This document shows positions 1-8,052 of a stretch of DNA of 64,000 nucleotides, piece by piece. Made by a program: the position numbers and the translations under genes. The DNA lies in assembly GCF_900100395.1 (NCBI RefSeq), contig NZ_FNFB01000013.1:1-64000 (forward strand), written 5' to 3'. Under the pieces are notes generated by a model, which saw only the letters and a list, made by a program, of their open reading frames with translations, was not told the DNA's origin and did no database searches. This DNA is from Nonomuraea maritima. Lineage in GTDB: Bacteria > Actinomycetota > Actinomycetes > Streptosporangiales > Streptosporangiaceae. Within the stretch, counting starts at the first letter, position 1; every line of letters starts with the position of its first letter.

Positions 1-249
1 GGTCAGCCCCATCCCGGTGGCAGCCGTGACGACTCGGCCCGCCTGCCGCTCGAGGTCCGCCTTCTGGTCAGCGCTCGAGACCCGGCAGTACGCGACCGTC
101 CGGCCGTCCCGTTCGGACGGCTGCTCGAGCACCAGGTACCGGCCGGTCGCGGTCTTGGTGACCGGGACCGGCATTTTCCCGTCTCGCGCCCACTGCCAGG
201 CGGTCTGGTAGTGCACGCCATTCCGCCGCGCCCACTCGGAAAGTTTCAC
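1..249 (-). mobile_element. IS607-family serine recombinase (TnpA), N-terminal part, cut by the left edge
   Basis: The minus-strand frame from a GTG at 249 stays open to base 1. It begins VKLSEWARRNGVHYQTAWQW, a MerR-like helix-turn-helix typical of IS607 TnpA, followed by ARDGKMPVPV and a GRYLV wing. A short linker leads to VAYCRVSSADQKADLERQ, the start of the serine recombinase catalytic domain; the nucleophile is one of the two Ser in RVSS. Known family members are about 190-210 residues, so over half the gene, and any tnpB partner, lies left of the window. There is no clear Shine-Dalgarno; a TTG at 255 is an alternative start. The element end must lie just right of 249. IS607 elements have no terminal inverted repeats, so it cannot be placed. 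Confidence 0.85.
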
Positions 250-461
250 AGACAAATGATGCAGACGGAGACTGAAGACGACTGATGATTCCGCTAGCAG
301 CTAACAACCCCACCTACGCACCGACGCCCACCCAGCCACGACGTTCCACTCGGCCCACCAAGCCCCGGACCGCCACCCGTACAAGACATCGGCCTTCAGC
401 CCAAGCCCCGAACACCCACATCGCCACGGCACAGCGCTCGGCCCACCAGGCTCCCGCGCGC

Positions 462-545
462 GAGCGCGATGTTTCACTCGGCCACCGGGCCCTGCACGCT
501 CACCCGGACACGATGTTGTGCTCGGCCCACCGGGAGATGTCGCGG
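462..545. repeat. degenerate duplication of the 3' end of the VWA gene
   Basis: About 28 bp around the VWA stop codon (517-545, core gatgttgtgctcggcccacc) recurs in decayed form at 462-488 (gatgtttcactcggccacc). An 11-bp core, ctcggcccacc, is also present at 349-359 and 437-447. The rest of 250-499 holds no credible gene. Confidence 0.5.
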
Positions 546-1756
546 CGTTCGAGCGCGGCGGCCATCAGATCGGGGAAGACGTCGGGCGTGCACGCGAACG
601 CGGGCACCCCCATGGCGGCCAGCGCGGCGGCGTTCTCGTGGTCGTGGAACGGAGCCCCCTCGTCGGACAGCGCGAGCAGCACCACCACCTGCACCCCTGC
701 CTGCGTCATCGCCGCCACGCGGCGCAGCATCTCCTGCCGGACGCCACCCTCGTACAGGTCGCTCACCAGGACGAAGACCGAATCGGCCGGCCTCGTGATC
801 AGGCCCTGGCAGTACGCGACCGCCCGGTTGATGTCGGTGCCACCACCGAGCTGGGTGCCGAACAGCACCTCGACCGGATCGTGCAGCCGATCGGTCAGGT
901 CGACCACCGCCGTGTCGAACACCACCATCGACGTCTTCAACGACCGCATCGACGCGAGCACCGCGCCGAACACTCCGGCGTACACCACCGAGGCCGCCAT
1001 CGAGCCGCTCTGGTCGACGCACAGCACCACCTCGCGCCGTACCGCCCGTTGCCCGCGCGCGTAGCCGACCAGCCGCGACGGCACGACGGTGTTCCGTTCC
1101 GGCAGGTAGTTCCTCAGGTTGGCGCGGATCGTCCGGTTCCAGTCGATGTCGGACACCCGGCGCGGCCGGTGCGTCCTCGCCGCCCGGTCGAGCGCCCCCG
1201 TCACCGCCGCCCGCGTCTTCTGGGCGAGCCTGCGTTCGAGCTCCTCCACGACCTTGCGCACCAGCGCCCGCGCCGACTCGCGGGCCTGGTCAGGCATCAC
1301 CTTGTTCAGAGCGAGCAGCGTGCCGACGAGATGGACATCGGGCTCGACGGCATCCAGCATCTCCGGCTCCAGGAGCAGGCGGGTGAGGTCGAGCCGCTCG
1401 ATCGCGTCCTTCTGCATGACCTGGACCACCGTCGAAGGAAAGTACGTGCGAATGTCACCGAGCCACCGAGCCACCCGCGGCGCCGACGCCCCCAGCCCAC
1501 CGGCCCGCCCCCCACTCTGCCGGCCACCGTCGCCACTGCGGCGCCCGGAACCGAAACGCCCCCCTTCCCCACCACCGTGCCCATCACCGTGACCACCACC
1601 GTGCCCATCGCCAGGCCCGTCACCGCCGCCGTACAGGGCGGCCAACGCCGCATCCATCCCCGCATCAGCACCACTCAGCCCGCAGCCGGTCCCGTCACCG
1701 GCACCCCCACCCAGCACCAGCCGCCACCGCCGCAGCCGCTCCTCCGCACCCGCCAT
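500..1756 (-). CDS. VWA domain protein of the SWIM-DUF5691-MoxR-DUF5682-VWA cluster
   Basis: 418 residues. The N-terminus (MAGAEERLRRWRLVLGGGAG) is followed by a G/H/D-rich linker at about 45-85 and a helical middle. The C-terminal von Willebrand A domain (about 243-410) contains the MIDAS loop VDQSGSM (Asp248), so metal-dependent partner binding is expected. VWA proteins next to MoxR-type AAA+ ATPases usually act as adaptors for the ATPase; that role is family knowledge. Last gene of the minus-strand cluster, 314 bp downstream of DUF5682. The 3' end is partly duplicated beyond the stop. Substrate unknown. Confidence 0.85.
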   Translation of the reverse strand: MAGAEERLRRWRLVLGGGAGDGTGCGLSGADAGMDAALAALYGGGDGPGDGHGGGHGDGHGGGEGGRFGSGRRSGDGGRQSGGRAGGLGASAPRVARWLGDIRTYFPSTVVQVMQKDAIERLDLTRLLLEPEMLDAVEPDVHLVGTLLALNKVMPDQARESARALVRKVVEELERRLAQKTRAAVTGALDRAARTHRPRRVSDIDWNRTIRANLRNYLPERNTVVPSRLVGYARGQRAVRREVVLCVDQSGSMAASVVYAGVFGAVLASMRSLKTSMVVFDTAVVDLTDRLHDPVEVLFGTQLGGGTDINRAVAYCQGLITRPADSVFVLVSDLYEGGVRQEMLRRVAAMTQAGVQVVVLLALSDEGAPFHDHENAAALAAMGVPAFACTPDVFPDLMAAALERRDISRWAEHNIVSG

Positions 1757-1880
1757 CGCCCGCCCTCGCCTTCCCGCGACCCAACCCGGCCCTCAAGCAA
1801 TTCCGTCGCCCCCGCGAATTCGCCCGTCACGCCCGCAGTTCCACGCGGCGCCCCCGTCTCTCCTGCACCCCGCCGCTTCT

Positions 1881-2013
1881 GACCGGCACCCCCGCGTTCG
1901 CAACCAGCACCCTGCGTCCCCTCCGAAACGCTCCCGCCTCCCGACCGGCACCCCCGTTCGCAACCAGCACCCTGCGTCCCCTCCGGAGCACTTCAGCCAT
2001 CCCGACCGGCACG
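1881..2013. repeat. direct repeats in the spacer between the DUF5682 and VWA genes
   Basis: The 314-bp spacer 1757-2070 has no gene of its own. It contains a unit starting gaccggcacccccg and running through ttcgcaaccagcaccctgcg at 1881-1924 and again at 1943-1984, with a third partial start at 2004. The period is about 62 bp. No promoter-like signal was recognised here. Confidence 0.75.
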
Positions 2014-2070
2014 GCCGTGGTCCCCGCCCGGAAGCCATACCGGCGAACCCGCGACCGACCCGCCTGGTTG

Positions 2071-5000
2071 TCATGTCGTCCCCTTCCGGCCAGAGGCAGG
2101 GCCGAGGATGGACAGGACCGTGGCGACTGCCGCGGCGGCGCGGTGCTCGTCGAGGTCCGGCTCCGTCTCGCCGTCGCCTCTGTACGGTGCTCCCGGGTCT
2201 GTGGCGCGCAGACGCTCGCCGATGGCCCGGCGTTCCGGCGCGGCGAAGCCACCGAACGTACGGCGCAGCAGCGGCAGCACGTCGACGAACTGGTCACCGG
2301 ACAACCCCGAGAGCCATGCGTCGATCAGCCCGAGCAGGCGCGGATCATGCACCAGCAGCAGCCCGCCGCCCGCCAGAAACCCCTCCACCCACGCCGCCGA
2401 CCACCCCGGTGTCTGCCCCCTCGACATGGCCAGGGACATCCGGTCGCCCGCATCATCGATCTCCCCTGCGTCGAGCAGGATGCGAGTGAGACGCCCGTCG
2501 ATGAGGCCGTGCAGGTCATACCGGTCACTGATGCTCCGCAACGTGCTCATCCACCGACCGCGCGGCGACCCACCGCCCCCGTCCCCGTGCCCTTGGACGG
2601 ATCCCGCGCTGGAGGGCGCGGTACCACTGCCACCCCGTGCGCCGGAAACCCCTTCACCAACGCCCTCGGCTGCGGAGCCGTCATCCGGGAGAACGTCCTC
2701 AGAGTGTTGAGGCACCGAACCCTCATCAAGAAGGACGGCCACGGCATCGGGTCCGGGCGCAGCGCCAGGCGTGGAACCAGGCACGGAGTCAGGCGTTGAA
2801 CCTGGTGCGGCAACAGGCGGGGAACTCGGCGCTTGGTTAGGCGCGTAGCCAGGCACGGCGCCGGGCGTGGAGCCAAGCACGGGGTCGGGCGTGGGGCCAG
2901 GCACGGGGTCGGGCGTGGGGCCAGGCACGTGGTCGGACAGGGCGTCAGGTGTGGAGGTCGGTGTGGGGGCGTCGTCGAGGAGGGCGACGGCGGAATGGAC
3001 GGCGTCCACATGTTGGAGAAGGGCGGCGGCCGCGTCGTCGTCCAGCCCGGTCACCGCGACCGGCAGCCCCACGCAGATGCGCTCGAGCATCGACCGGACG
3101 ATCGCCGCAAGCCCCTCCACCGAGGTACCGCGTACGTCGCCGTAGCGGTGGGCGCGCGCCATCGCCGGCAGCGCCGCCATGAGGTGGGTGACGTCGGTGT
3201 CGAGCGCCGCCTTGGCCGACAGCGCGGCGAGCACCTCGGGCAGGGCCTCCGGCAGGTCGGCCAGCAGGCACCGTTCGACCAGCGACGTCAGGTCGGCCAG
3301 CGTCGGCAACACAGCCCCGGAGCCGGATCCGGCTCCTATCCCATACCCACCTTCAGATCCAGCCCGAGAACCGGACCCGGCCTCAGAACCAGCCCCATTC
3401 CCGGAGCCGGCCCCGGCCCCAGAGCCCGCCCCGGTCCCGGAACCTGCCATGGCCTCAAGACCGGCCCCGGCCAGGTCGGCGGCCCGGCGTGCTGCCGCGG
3501 CGGACACGGTGGTGCCGAGCGCGGCGTGTTCGATGAGCGCGAGGTCGTGCTCGGGACGCCACTGCAGCAGCCACTTCTCGCGGAAGGTGCCCTTGCCGCG
3601 CGCAGGCCCGGGCGTGCCCCAGCCGATGTCGAGCAGCCGCAGCCGGTGCAGCAGGTGACTGCGGTCGAGGTCGAGGGGTTTGCGCAGATCGAGGTCGATC
3701 TCGCGGTCGAGCGCCTCGGGCTTGAGCTTCAGCCGCCGCTGCTGTTCGCGCAGGTCGCGTTGCAGCGGCACCATCGGGGTGCCGTCACTGACGTGGCCGA
3801 TCCGGTCGCCGACGACCATACGCCGCTGGATGAGCTCCACAGCGAGGTCGTCGCCCTCGCACAGCACGGCGCGGGCCGCCTCGGTGACCTCGCCGAGACC
3901 GGCCAGCGGCCGACCGCGCAGGACCGCCAGGGCGCCGGCCAGGCGTACGGACTCGATGACGTGCGCCGACGACACGGCGAGCCCCTCGTCGCGCAGCACC
4001 GCGGCGGCCTCGGCCAGCCAGCGCTCGACCGGACGGTCAGGTGCGGTGAACAGGTGGTGATACCAGCCCGGCGACGTGATGCCCGCGCCGTAGCCGCTCC
4101 ACGAGGCGAGCCGCCCGTACGTCCACGGCACCCACGTCAGCTCCGTCTTCACCTTGGGCAGGCCGCGCAGCACCGCGTTGTCAGCCGCGACGGACGGCTG
4201 CGGACCGGTCAGCGCGGGCACGTGCCAGGCCCCACAGATCACCGCGATCCGTGCGTAACCCTTCTTGCGTGCCGCACGAAGGGTCTTGCGCATGTACGCC
4301 TCACGAGCCGCCTCCCTCCCGACGGGCACGTAACCCTCGCGCACGGCGGCCATCGCCTCGGCGATCACCTCGAACGGCGTGTCACCACGGTGCTCGACGA
4401 CGTCTTCCCACCAACGTTCCGGATCGTCGTACCCGGCCGCCGTGGCAAGAGCCGCAATGGGATCACCCAACACCCCACCCGAACCCCCGGACCACAATCC
4501 ACCATCACGCCCACGGACACGATCCTCGTCACGACCCCTGCCACGGCCCCCCTCGCGGCTTCCACCAGAGTCGCCATCACGGTCGCCGCCACGGTCACCA
4601 TCACGGCTGCCGTCAGAGTCGCCACCACGGCCGACATTGCTGCCGCAATCACGCGCACCCTCGCGGCTGACGTGAGTGCCACCGTCACGAGCAGCGTCAC
4701 CGCCGACGTGACCCCCACTTTCGCGGTCACCGCCACGGCCGCTGCCACGGTCGGCGTCGCGGTCGGCGTCGCGGTCGGCGTCGCGGTCGGCGTCGCGGTC
4801 GGCGTCGCGGTCGGCGTCGTAGGCCAGTGAGTGGGCGGCGGGCAGGTCGAAGAAGCGGATGGGGACGCCGGCCGACGTCGCGTACCGGATGGCCTGCCAC
4901 TCGGGCGAGAACTCGGCGAACGGCCAGAACGCCGCACGTGACGGGTCGCCCGGCACGTGGGCGAGCAGCGCGACCGGCGGCTCCAGGTCTGGGGCCAGCG

Positions 5001-5520
5001 CCAGCAGCCCGTCAGCCTCGGGCGGCCCCTCGACGAGGATCGCGTCAGGGCGCAGACGTTCAAGCTCACTCCGCACGGCCCGCGCCGAACCCGGACCATG
5101 GTGGCGCACCCCCAGAACCGACACACCACCCGAAACCAAAGCACGACCCGGAACCGGGAGGACACCCTGAACCGAGACACCGCTCGCAATCGACACATCG
5201 CCCTGAGCCGAGCCACCGCCCGGGACCGGGACGCCCTCCGGAACCGAAGTGCCGCCCGGAGTCGAGACATGGCCCGAAACCGAGGTACCGCCCGGAGTCG
5301 GGGCACCGCCCGAAACCGAGACACCGTGCGGCGGCACCGACACACCACCTTGATCCGAGACGCCGCCCGGAACCGAGACGCCCTCCGAAACCGAAGCGCC
5401 GCCCGGGACCGAGGTGCTCCTCGGGACCGAGGTGCTGCCCGGGACCGAGGTGTCGTCTGGAACCGACACACCGGTCTGAGCCGAGGCGCCGACCGGAATC
5501 GAGGCTCTGGAGTTGTTCAT
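2071..5520 (-). CDS. DUF5682 family protein with four expanded low-complexity inserts
   Basis: Starts at the ATG at 5520, whose ATGA overlaps the stop of the AAA+ gene (4 bp), giving 1149 residues; most relatives are clearly shorter. Residues 1 to about 135 are degenerate five/six-residue SVPGG-type repeats. The conserved domain opens with GVRHHGPGSARAV and ILVEGPPEADGLL. It is split by DADR repeats and a G/D/R/S tract (about 233-350). It resumes with AVICGAWHVPAL, then has a G/S/A tract (about 690-737) and a P/T/D tract (about 857-927), and ends with a conserved C-terminal block (YDLHGLIDGRLTRILLD). The EGP and GAWH motifs resemble the TraB/EreA/ChaN-like fold; this is inference. Biochemical activity unknown. 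Confidence 0.8.
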   Translation of the reverse strand: MNNSRASIPVGASAQTGVSVPDDTSVPGSTSVPRSTSVPGGASVSEGVSVPGGVSDQGGVSVPPHGVSVSGGAPTPGGTSVSGHVSTPGGTSVPEGVPVPGGGSAQGDVSIASGVSVQGVLPVPGRALVSGGVSVLGVRHHGPGSARAVRSELERLRPDAILVEGPPEADGLLALAPDLEPPVALLAHVPGDPSRAAFWPFAEFSPEWQAIRYATSAGVPIRFFDLPAAHSLAYDADRDADRDADRDADRDADRDADRGSGRGGDRESGGHVGGDAARDGGTHVSREGARDCGSNVGRGGDSDGSRDGDRGGDRDGDSGGSREGGRGRGRDEDRVRGRDGGLWSGGSGGVLGDPIAALATAAGYDDPERWWEDVVEHRGDTPFEVIAEAMAAVREGYVPVGREAAREAYMRKTLRAARKKGYARIAVICGAWHVPALTGPQPSVAADNAVLRGLPKVKTELTWVPWTYGRLASWSGYGAGITSPGWYHHLFTAPDRPVERWLAEAAAVLRDEGLAVSSAHVIESVRLAGALAVLRGRPLAGLGEVTEAARAVLCEGDDLAVELIQRRMVVGDRIGHVSDGTPMVPLQRDLREQQRRLKLKPEALDREIDLDLRKPLDLDRSHLLHRLRLLDIGWGTPGPARGKGTFREKWLLQWRPEHDLALIEHAALGTTVSAAAARRAADLAGAGLEAMAGSGTGAGSGAGAGSGNGAGSEAGSGSRAGSEGGYGIGAGSGSGAVLPTLADLTSLVERCLLADLPEALPEVLAALSAKAALDTDVTHLMAALPAMARAHRYGDVRGTSVEGLAAIVRSMLERICVGLPVAVTGLDDDAAAALLQHVDAVHSAVALLDDAPTPTSTPDALSDHVPGPTPDPVPGPTPDPVLGSTPGAVPGYAPNQAPSSPPVAAPGSTPDSVPGSTPGAAPGPDAVAVLLDEGSVPQHSEDVLPDDGSAAEGVGEGVSGARGGSGTAPSSAGSVQGHGDGGGGSPRGRWMSTLRSISDRYDLHGLIDGRLTRILLDAGEIDDAGDRMSLAMSRGQTPGWSAAWVEGFLAGGGLLLVHDPRLLGLIDAWLSGLSGDQFVDVLPLLRRTFGGFAAPERRAIGERLRATDPGAPYRGDGETEPDLDEHRAAAAVATVLSILGPASGRKGTT
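4749..4820. repeat. 12-bp tandem repeat coding for DADR units
   Basis: Six head-to-tail copies of the 12-bp unit ggtcggcgtcgc (plus strand) lie inside the DUF5682 gene and encode alternating Asp-Ala-Asp-Arg on the minus strand. The unit length is a multiple of three, so copy-number change would keep the frame. Confidence 0.9.
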
Positions 5521-6581
5521 GACACCTCGCGGCATGCGCGGTAGAAGTCGCGCCAGTCGGAGCGTTCGCGGACGACGGTCTCGAGGTATTCGCGCCACAC
5601 CAGACGATCGGACACAGGCTCCTGCACCACCGCGCCCACGATGCCCGCAGCCACGTCGGAGGATCGCAGCACCCCGTCGCCGAAGTGGGCGGCCAGCGCG
5701 ATGCCGTTGGTCAGCACGGAGATGGCCTCGGCGCTCGACAGCGTGCCGCTCGGCGACTTGACCTTGGTACGGCCGTCCTCGGTGACACCGGCCCGCAGCT
5801 CACGGAAGACCGTCACCACGCGGCGGATCTCCTCGAGCCCGGTCGCCGTCTCCGGCAGCTGCAAGGACCGGCCGAGCTCGGCGACACGGCGCGAGACGAT
5901 GTCGACCTCTTCCTCGGCAGTGGCCGGGACCGGCAGCACGACGGTGTTGAACCGGCGGCGCAGCGCGCTGGACAGCTCGTTGACGCCCCGGTCGCGATCG
6001 TTGGCCGTGGCGATCACGTTGAAGCCGCGTTCGGCCTGGACCTCGCGGTTGAGCTCGGGGATCGGCAGCGTCTTCTCCGACAGCACGGTGATCAGCGCGT
6101 CCTGCACGTCGGACGGCATGCGGGTGAGTTCCTCGACGCGGGCGACCCGTCCCTCGGCCATGGCACGCATCACCGGAGAGGGCGTCAGCGCCTCGAACGA
6201 GGGCCCCTCGGCCAGCAGCCGCGCGTAGTTCCAGCCGTAGCGGACCGCCTCTTCCGCAGTGCCGGCGGTGCCCTGCACGAGCAGCGTCGAGTCGCCGCTG
6301 ACGGCCGCGGCCAGGTGTTCTGACAGCCACGTCTTCGCGGTGCCGGGCACGCCGAGCAGCAGCAGCGCGCGGTCGGTGGCGAGCGTGGCCACGGCCACCT
6401 CGACGATCCGCCGCGCGCCGACGTATTTGGGGGTGATGCGATCACCGTCGCCCATGATGTACGTGGTGACCGCCCACGGCGACAGCTTCCAGCCGGGCGG
6501 CCTCGGGCGGTCGTCGTCCTTGGCCAGCAGCGCCAGCTCCTCGGCGTACTGGTCTTCCGCGTGCGGGCGCAGAACGGTCAT
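5517..6581 (-). CDS. MoxR-type AAA+ ATPase
   Basis: 354 residues. Walker A is GVPGTAKTW (77-85), in the variant seen in MoxR-like proteins of this cluster. Further on are a loop with PSPVMRAMAEGRVARVEELT, a sensor-1-like ATANDRDRG, and SALRRRFN containing the Arg expected in a sensor or finger position. Such ATPases remodel protein complexes with a VWA partner, which is encoded two genes downstream. The start ATG overlaps the upstream DUF5691 stop (ATGA) and the stop overlaps the DUF5682 start (ATGA), so the three genes are translationally coupled. Confidence 0.92.
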   Translation of the reverse strand: MTVLRPHAEDQYAEELALLAKDDDRPRPPGWKLSPWAVTTYIMGDGDRITPKYVGARRIVEVAVATLATDRALLLLGVPGTAKTWLSEHLAAAVSGDSTLLVQGTAGTAEEAVRYGWNYARLLAEGPSFEALTPSPVMRAMAEGRVARVEELTRMPSDVQDALITVLSEKTLPIPELNREVQAERGFNVIATANDRDRGVNELSSALRRRFNTVVLPVPATAEEEVDIVSRRVAELGRSLQLPETATGLEEIRRVVTVFRELRAGVTEDGRTKVKSPSGTLSSAEAISVLTNGIALAAHFGDGVLRSSDVAAGIVGAVVQEPVSDRLVWREYLETVVRERSDWRDFYRACREVS

Positions 6582-7927
6582 GCGGCGAGCTCCTTGTGCA
6601 TGTCAGCGCGAAAACGCAGCAGGGCGGCGACCTGCTGGATGGGCTCCACGGGCGAGTAGCTCATCGCGAGCAGGCCCAGGGCCGGGTCGATGTGCTCGCC
6701 GGCCAGCCTGACGAGCTCGCCGAGGTTCCACGGCTGCGTGGCCGCCACCCGCACGATCTTGTGCAGGACGGCCGTGGCCAGCTCTTCACCCCAGGGGGAC
6801 GACACCCCGCCGAGCACCATGATCAACTGGCTGTCGAGGTCACGGCCCTGGACGAACCGGGCGGCGAGCTCCTGCTGCTCGCCCGGCGGCAACGCCTGGA
6901 GCAGGTCGGAGATCGGGTCGAAGGCGAACATCGCGCGTGCCCACTCGGGGTCGCGCTGCAGGACCGCGCCGCGCACCCAGGCGGCACGTACGTCGACGTC
7001 CCAGTCGGGGATGCGCATGGTGAGCAGACGGTCGGGCGGCAGCTCCCACTCCGACATGGGCGCGCGGGCGATGACCTGCTGCAGCCACCAGGCGCGCTCG
7101 CCGGTGCCCCGGGGCGGCTTGGGACGGATGCCGTCGCGTTCCATCGCCCTGTCGCACGCCTCGGGCGCCTCGACGGCGATGACGTCGCCCGTGATCGTCA
7201 CGCAGGCGGCGAGCCGCTCGGCCATGCGCCGCGCCAGGCGCGACCCGGGCAGCCGGGTCAGCAGGTTGGCCGCGGCCTGGCGCACCTCTCGGCGGCGGTC
7301 GTCGAGCGCCTGTTCCAGGAACGGTTCGTCGTCCGGGCTCAGCCCGTCGGCGAGCAGGGCGACGAACTCGGCGCGGTCGTCGGGGGTCTCGCGTTCCCAC
7401 GTGCCCTCGAGCAGCCGCCTGGCCGCGCCGGGGTCGGCGGACCGCAGCGCGCGCAGGTGGGCCCGCCGGTCGGCGGCGCCGCCGAGCTCCCACGTCTCGC
7501 CTGTCGGCTCGTCGAGGAGGTAGCTCCAGGCAGGGTTGTACGCGGCCAGCCACCGCCCGCGTCGCCCGGCCAGCACGCCGAGGTGCTCGCGGATCGAACG
7601 GTCGCGCCGGCCGCGGTCGAGCAGGTCGGGAAGCGTGTACGGGGGCACGCGACGGCCGGTCGCGGCGGCCGCGGCGAGCCATTCGGGCAGGAGCCGGTCA
7701 TGTTGGCCGCCGAGGATACGCATCAGTCGCTCCGCCGCCCGGCGCCCGACGGCCGGCCGGTCTTCCACGGGAGCGGGCGCGGGCGCGCCGCCCGGGGCCA
7801 TGTCGGGACGCCGTCCCGCGCGCCGCCGCGCCACCTCCACGGCCGCGTCCTGAAGCAGATCACCACGGTAGGGACGGCGATCGGTGCCGACGAGCGCCGC
7901 CGACGTGAGGTCGTTCCAGGTCGTCAC
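6578..7927 (-). CDS. DUF5691 family protein
   Basis: 449 residues starting at GTG 7927 (VTTWNDLTSAALVGTDRRPY), the characteristic N-terminus of DUF5691 proteins. The body is Arg/Leu/Ala-rich with repeated helical stretches (LRALRSADPGAARRLLEGTW, REVRQAAANLLTRLPGSRLA) that look like HEAT-type helical repeats. No catalytic motif is seen. It always appears with MoxR and DUF5682 genes in this kind of cluster, so a structural or adaptor role is the simplest inference. The start codon lies in the last copy of a 38-bp tandem repeat that also carries the SWIM gene stop. Confidence 0.85.
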   Translation of the reverse strand: MTTWNDLTSAALVGTDRRPYRGDLLQDAAVEVARRRAGRRPDMAPGGAPAPAPVEDRPAVGRRAAERLMRILGGQHDRLLPEWLAAAAATGRRVPPYTLPDLLDRGRRDRSIREHLGVLAGRRGRWLAAYNPAWSYLLDEPTGETWELGGAADRRAHLRALRSADPGAARRLLEGTWERETPDDRAEFVALLADGLSPDDEPFLEQALDDRRREVRQAAANLLTRLPGSRLARRMAERLAACVTITGDVIAVEAPEACDRAMERDGIRPKPPRGTGERAWWLQQVIARAPMSEWELPPDRLLTMRIPDWDVDVRAAWVRGAVLQRDPEWARAMFAFDPISDLLQALPPGEQQELAARFVQGRDLDSQLIMVLGGVSSPWGEELATAVLHKIVRVAATQPWNLGELVRLAGEHIDPALGLLAMSYSPVEPIQQVAALLRFRADMHKELAA

Positions 7928-8052
7928 AGGATCACCGCCGACGTGAAGTCATGGCAGATCGTCACAGGACCACCGCCCAGGTGAGGCCGTTGCAAGTCGT
8001 CACAGGGCCACCGCCGGCAGAGGTCGTTGCAGATCGTCACAGGATCACCGCC
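7922..8052. repeat. four-copy 37-38-bp tandem repeat of the SWIM/DUF5691 stop-start junction
   Basis: Units begin cgtcacaggatcaccgcc (7922), cgtcacaggaccaccgcc (7960), cgtcacagggccaccgcc (7998) and cgtcacaggatcaccgcc (8035). On the minus strand each unit carries ATCCTGTGACGA or a close variant: a GTGA in which the stop TGA of one gene overlaps the start GTG of the next. The first copy ends SWIM and the last starts DUF5691. Confidence 0.9.
7924..8040 (-). CDS. possible 38-residue bridging ORF created by the junction repeat
   Basis: A GTG at 8040 overlaps the SWIM stop, and its reading frame ends in the TGA at 7926-7924, which overlaps the DUF5691 start GTG at 7927. The predicted peptide begins VTICNDLC, a copy of the DUF5691 start VTTWNDL, and ends TSAVIL, a copy of the SWIM C-terminus. 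It is not a family of its own. Its likely effect is to let ribosomes that stop on SWIM re-initiate, cross the repeat and re-initiate again on DUF5691. Translation is not proven. Confidence 0.35.
   Translation of the reverse strand: MTICNDLCRRWPCDDLQRPHLGGGPVTICHDFTSAVIL

Noticed and set aside
285..1882. long plus-strand frames opposite the VWA gene
   Set aside because: They mirror the codon pattern of the true minus-strand gene (Arg/Pro/His-rich translation) and have no domain.
2833..4830. 665-codon plus-strand frame opposite DUF5682
   Set aside because: Antisense reading of repeat-rich coding sequence; no ribosome site and no motif.
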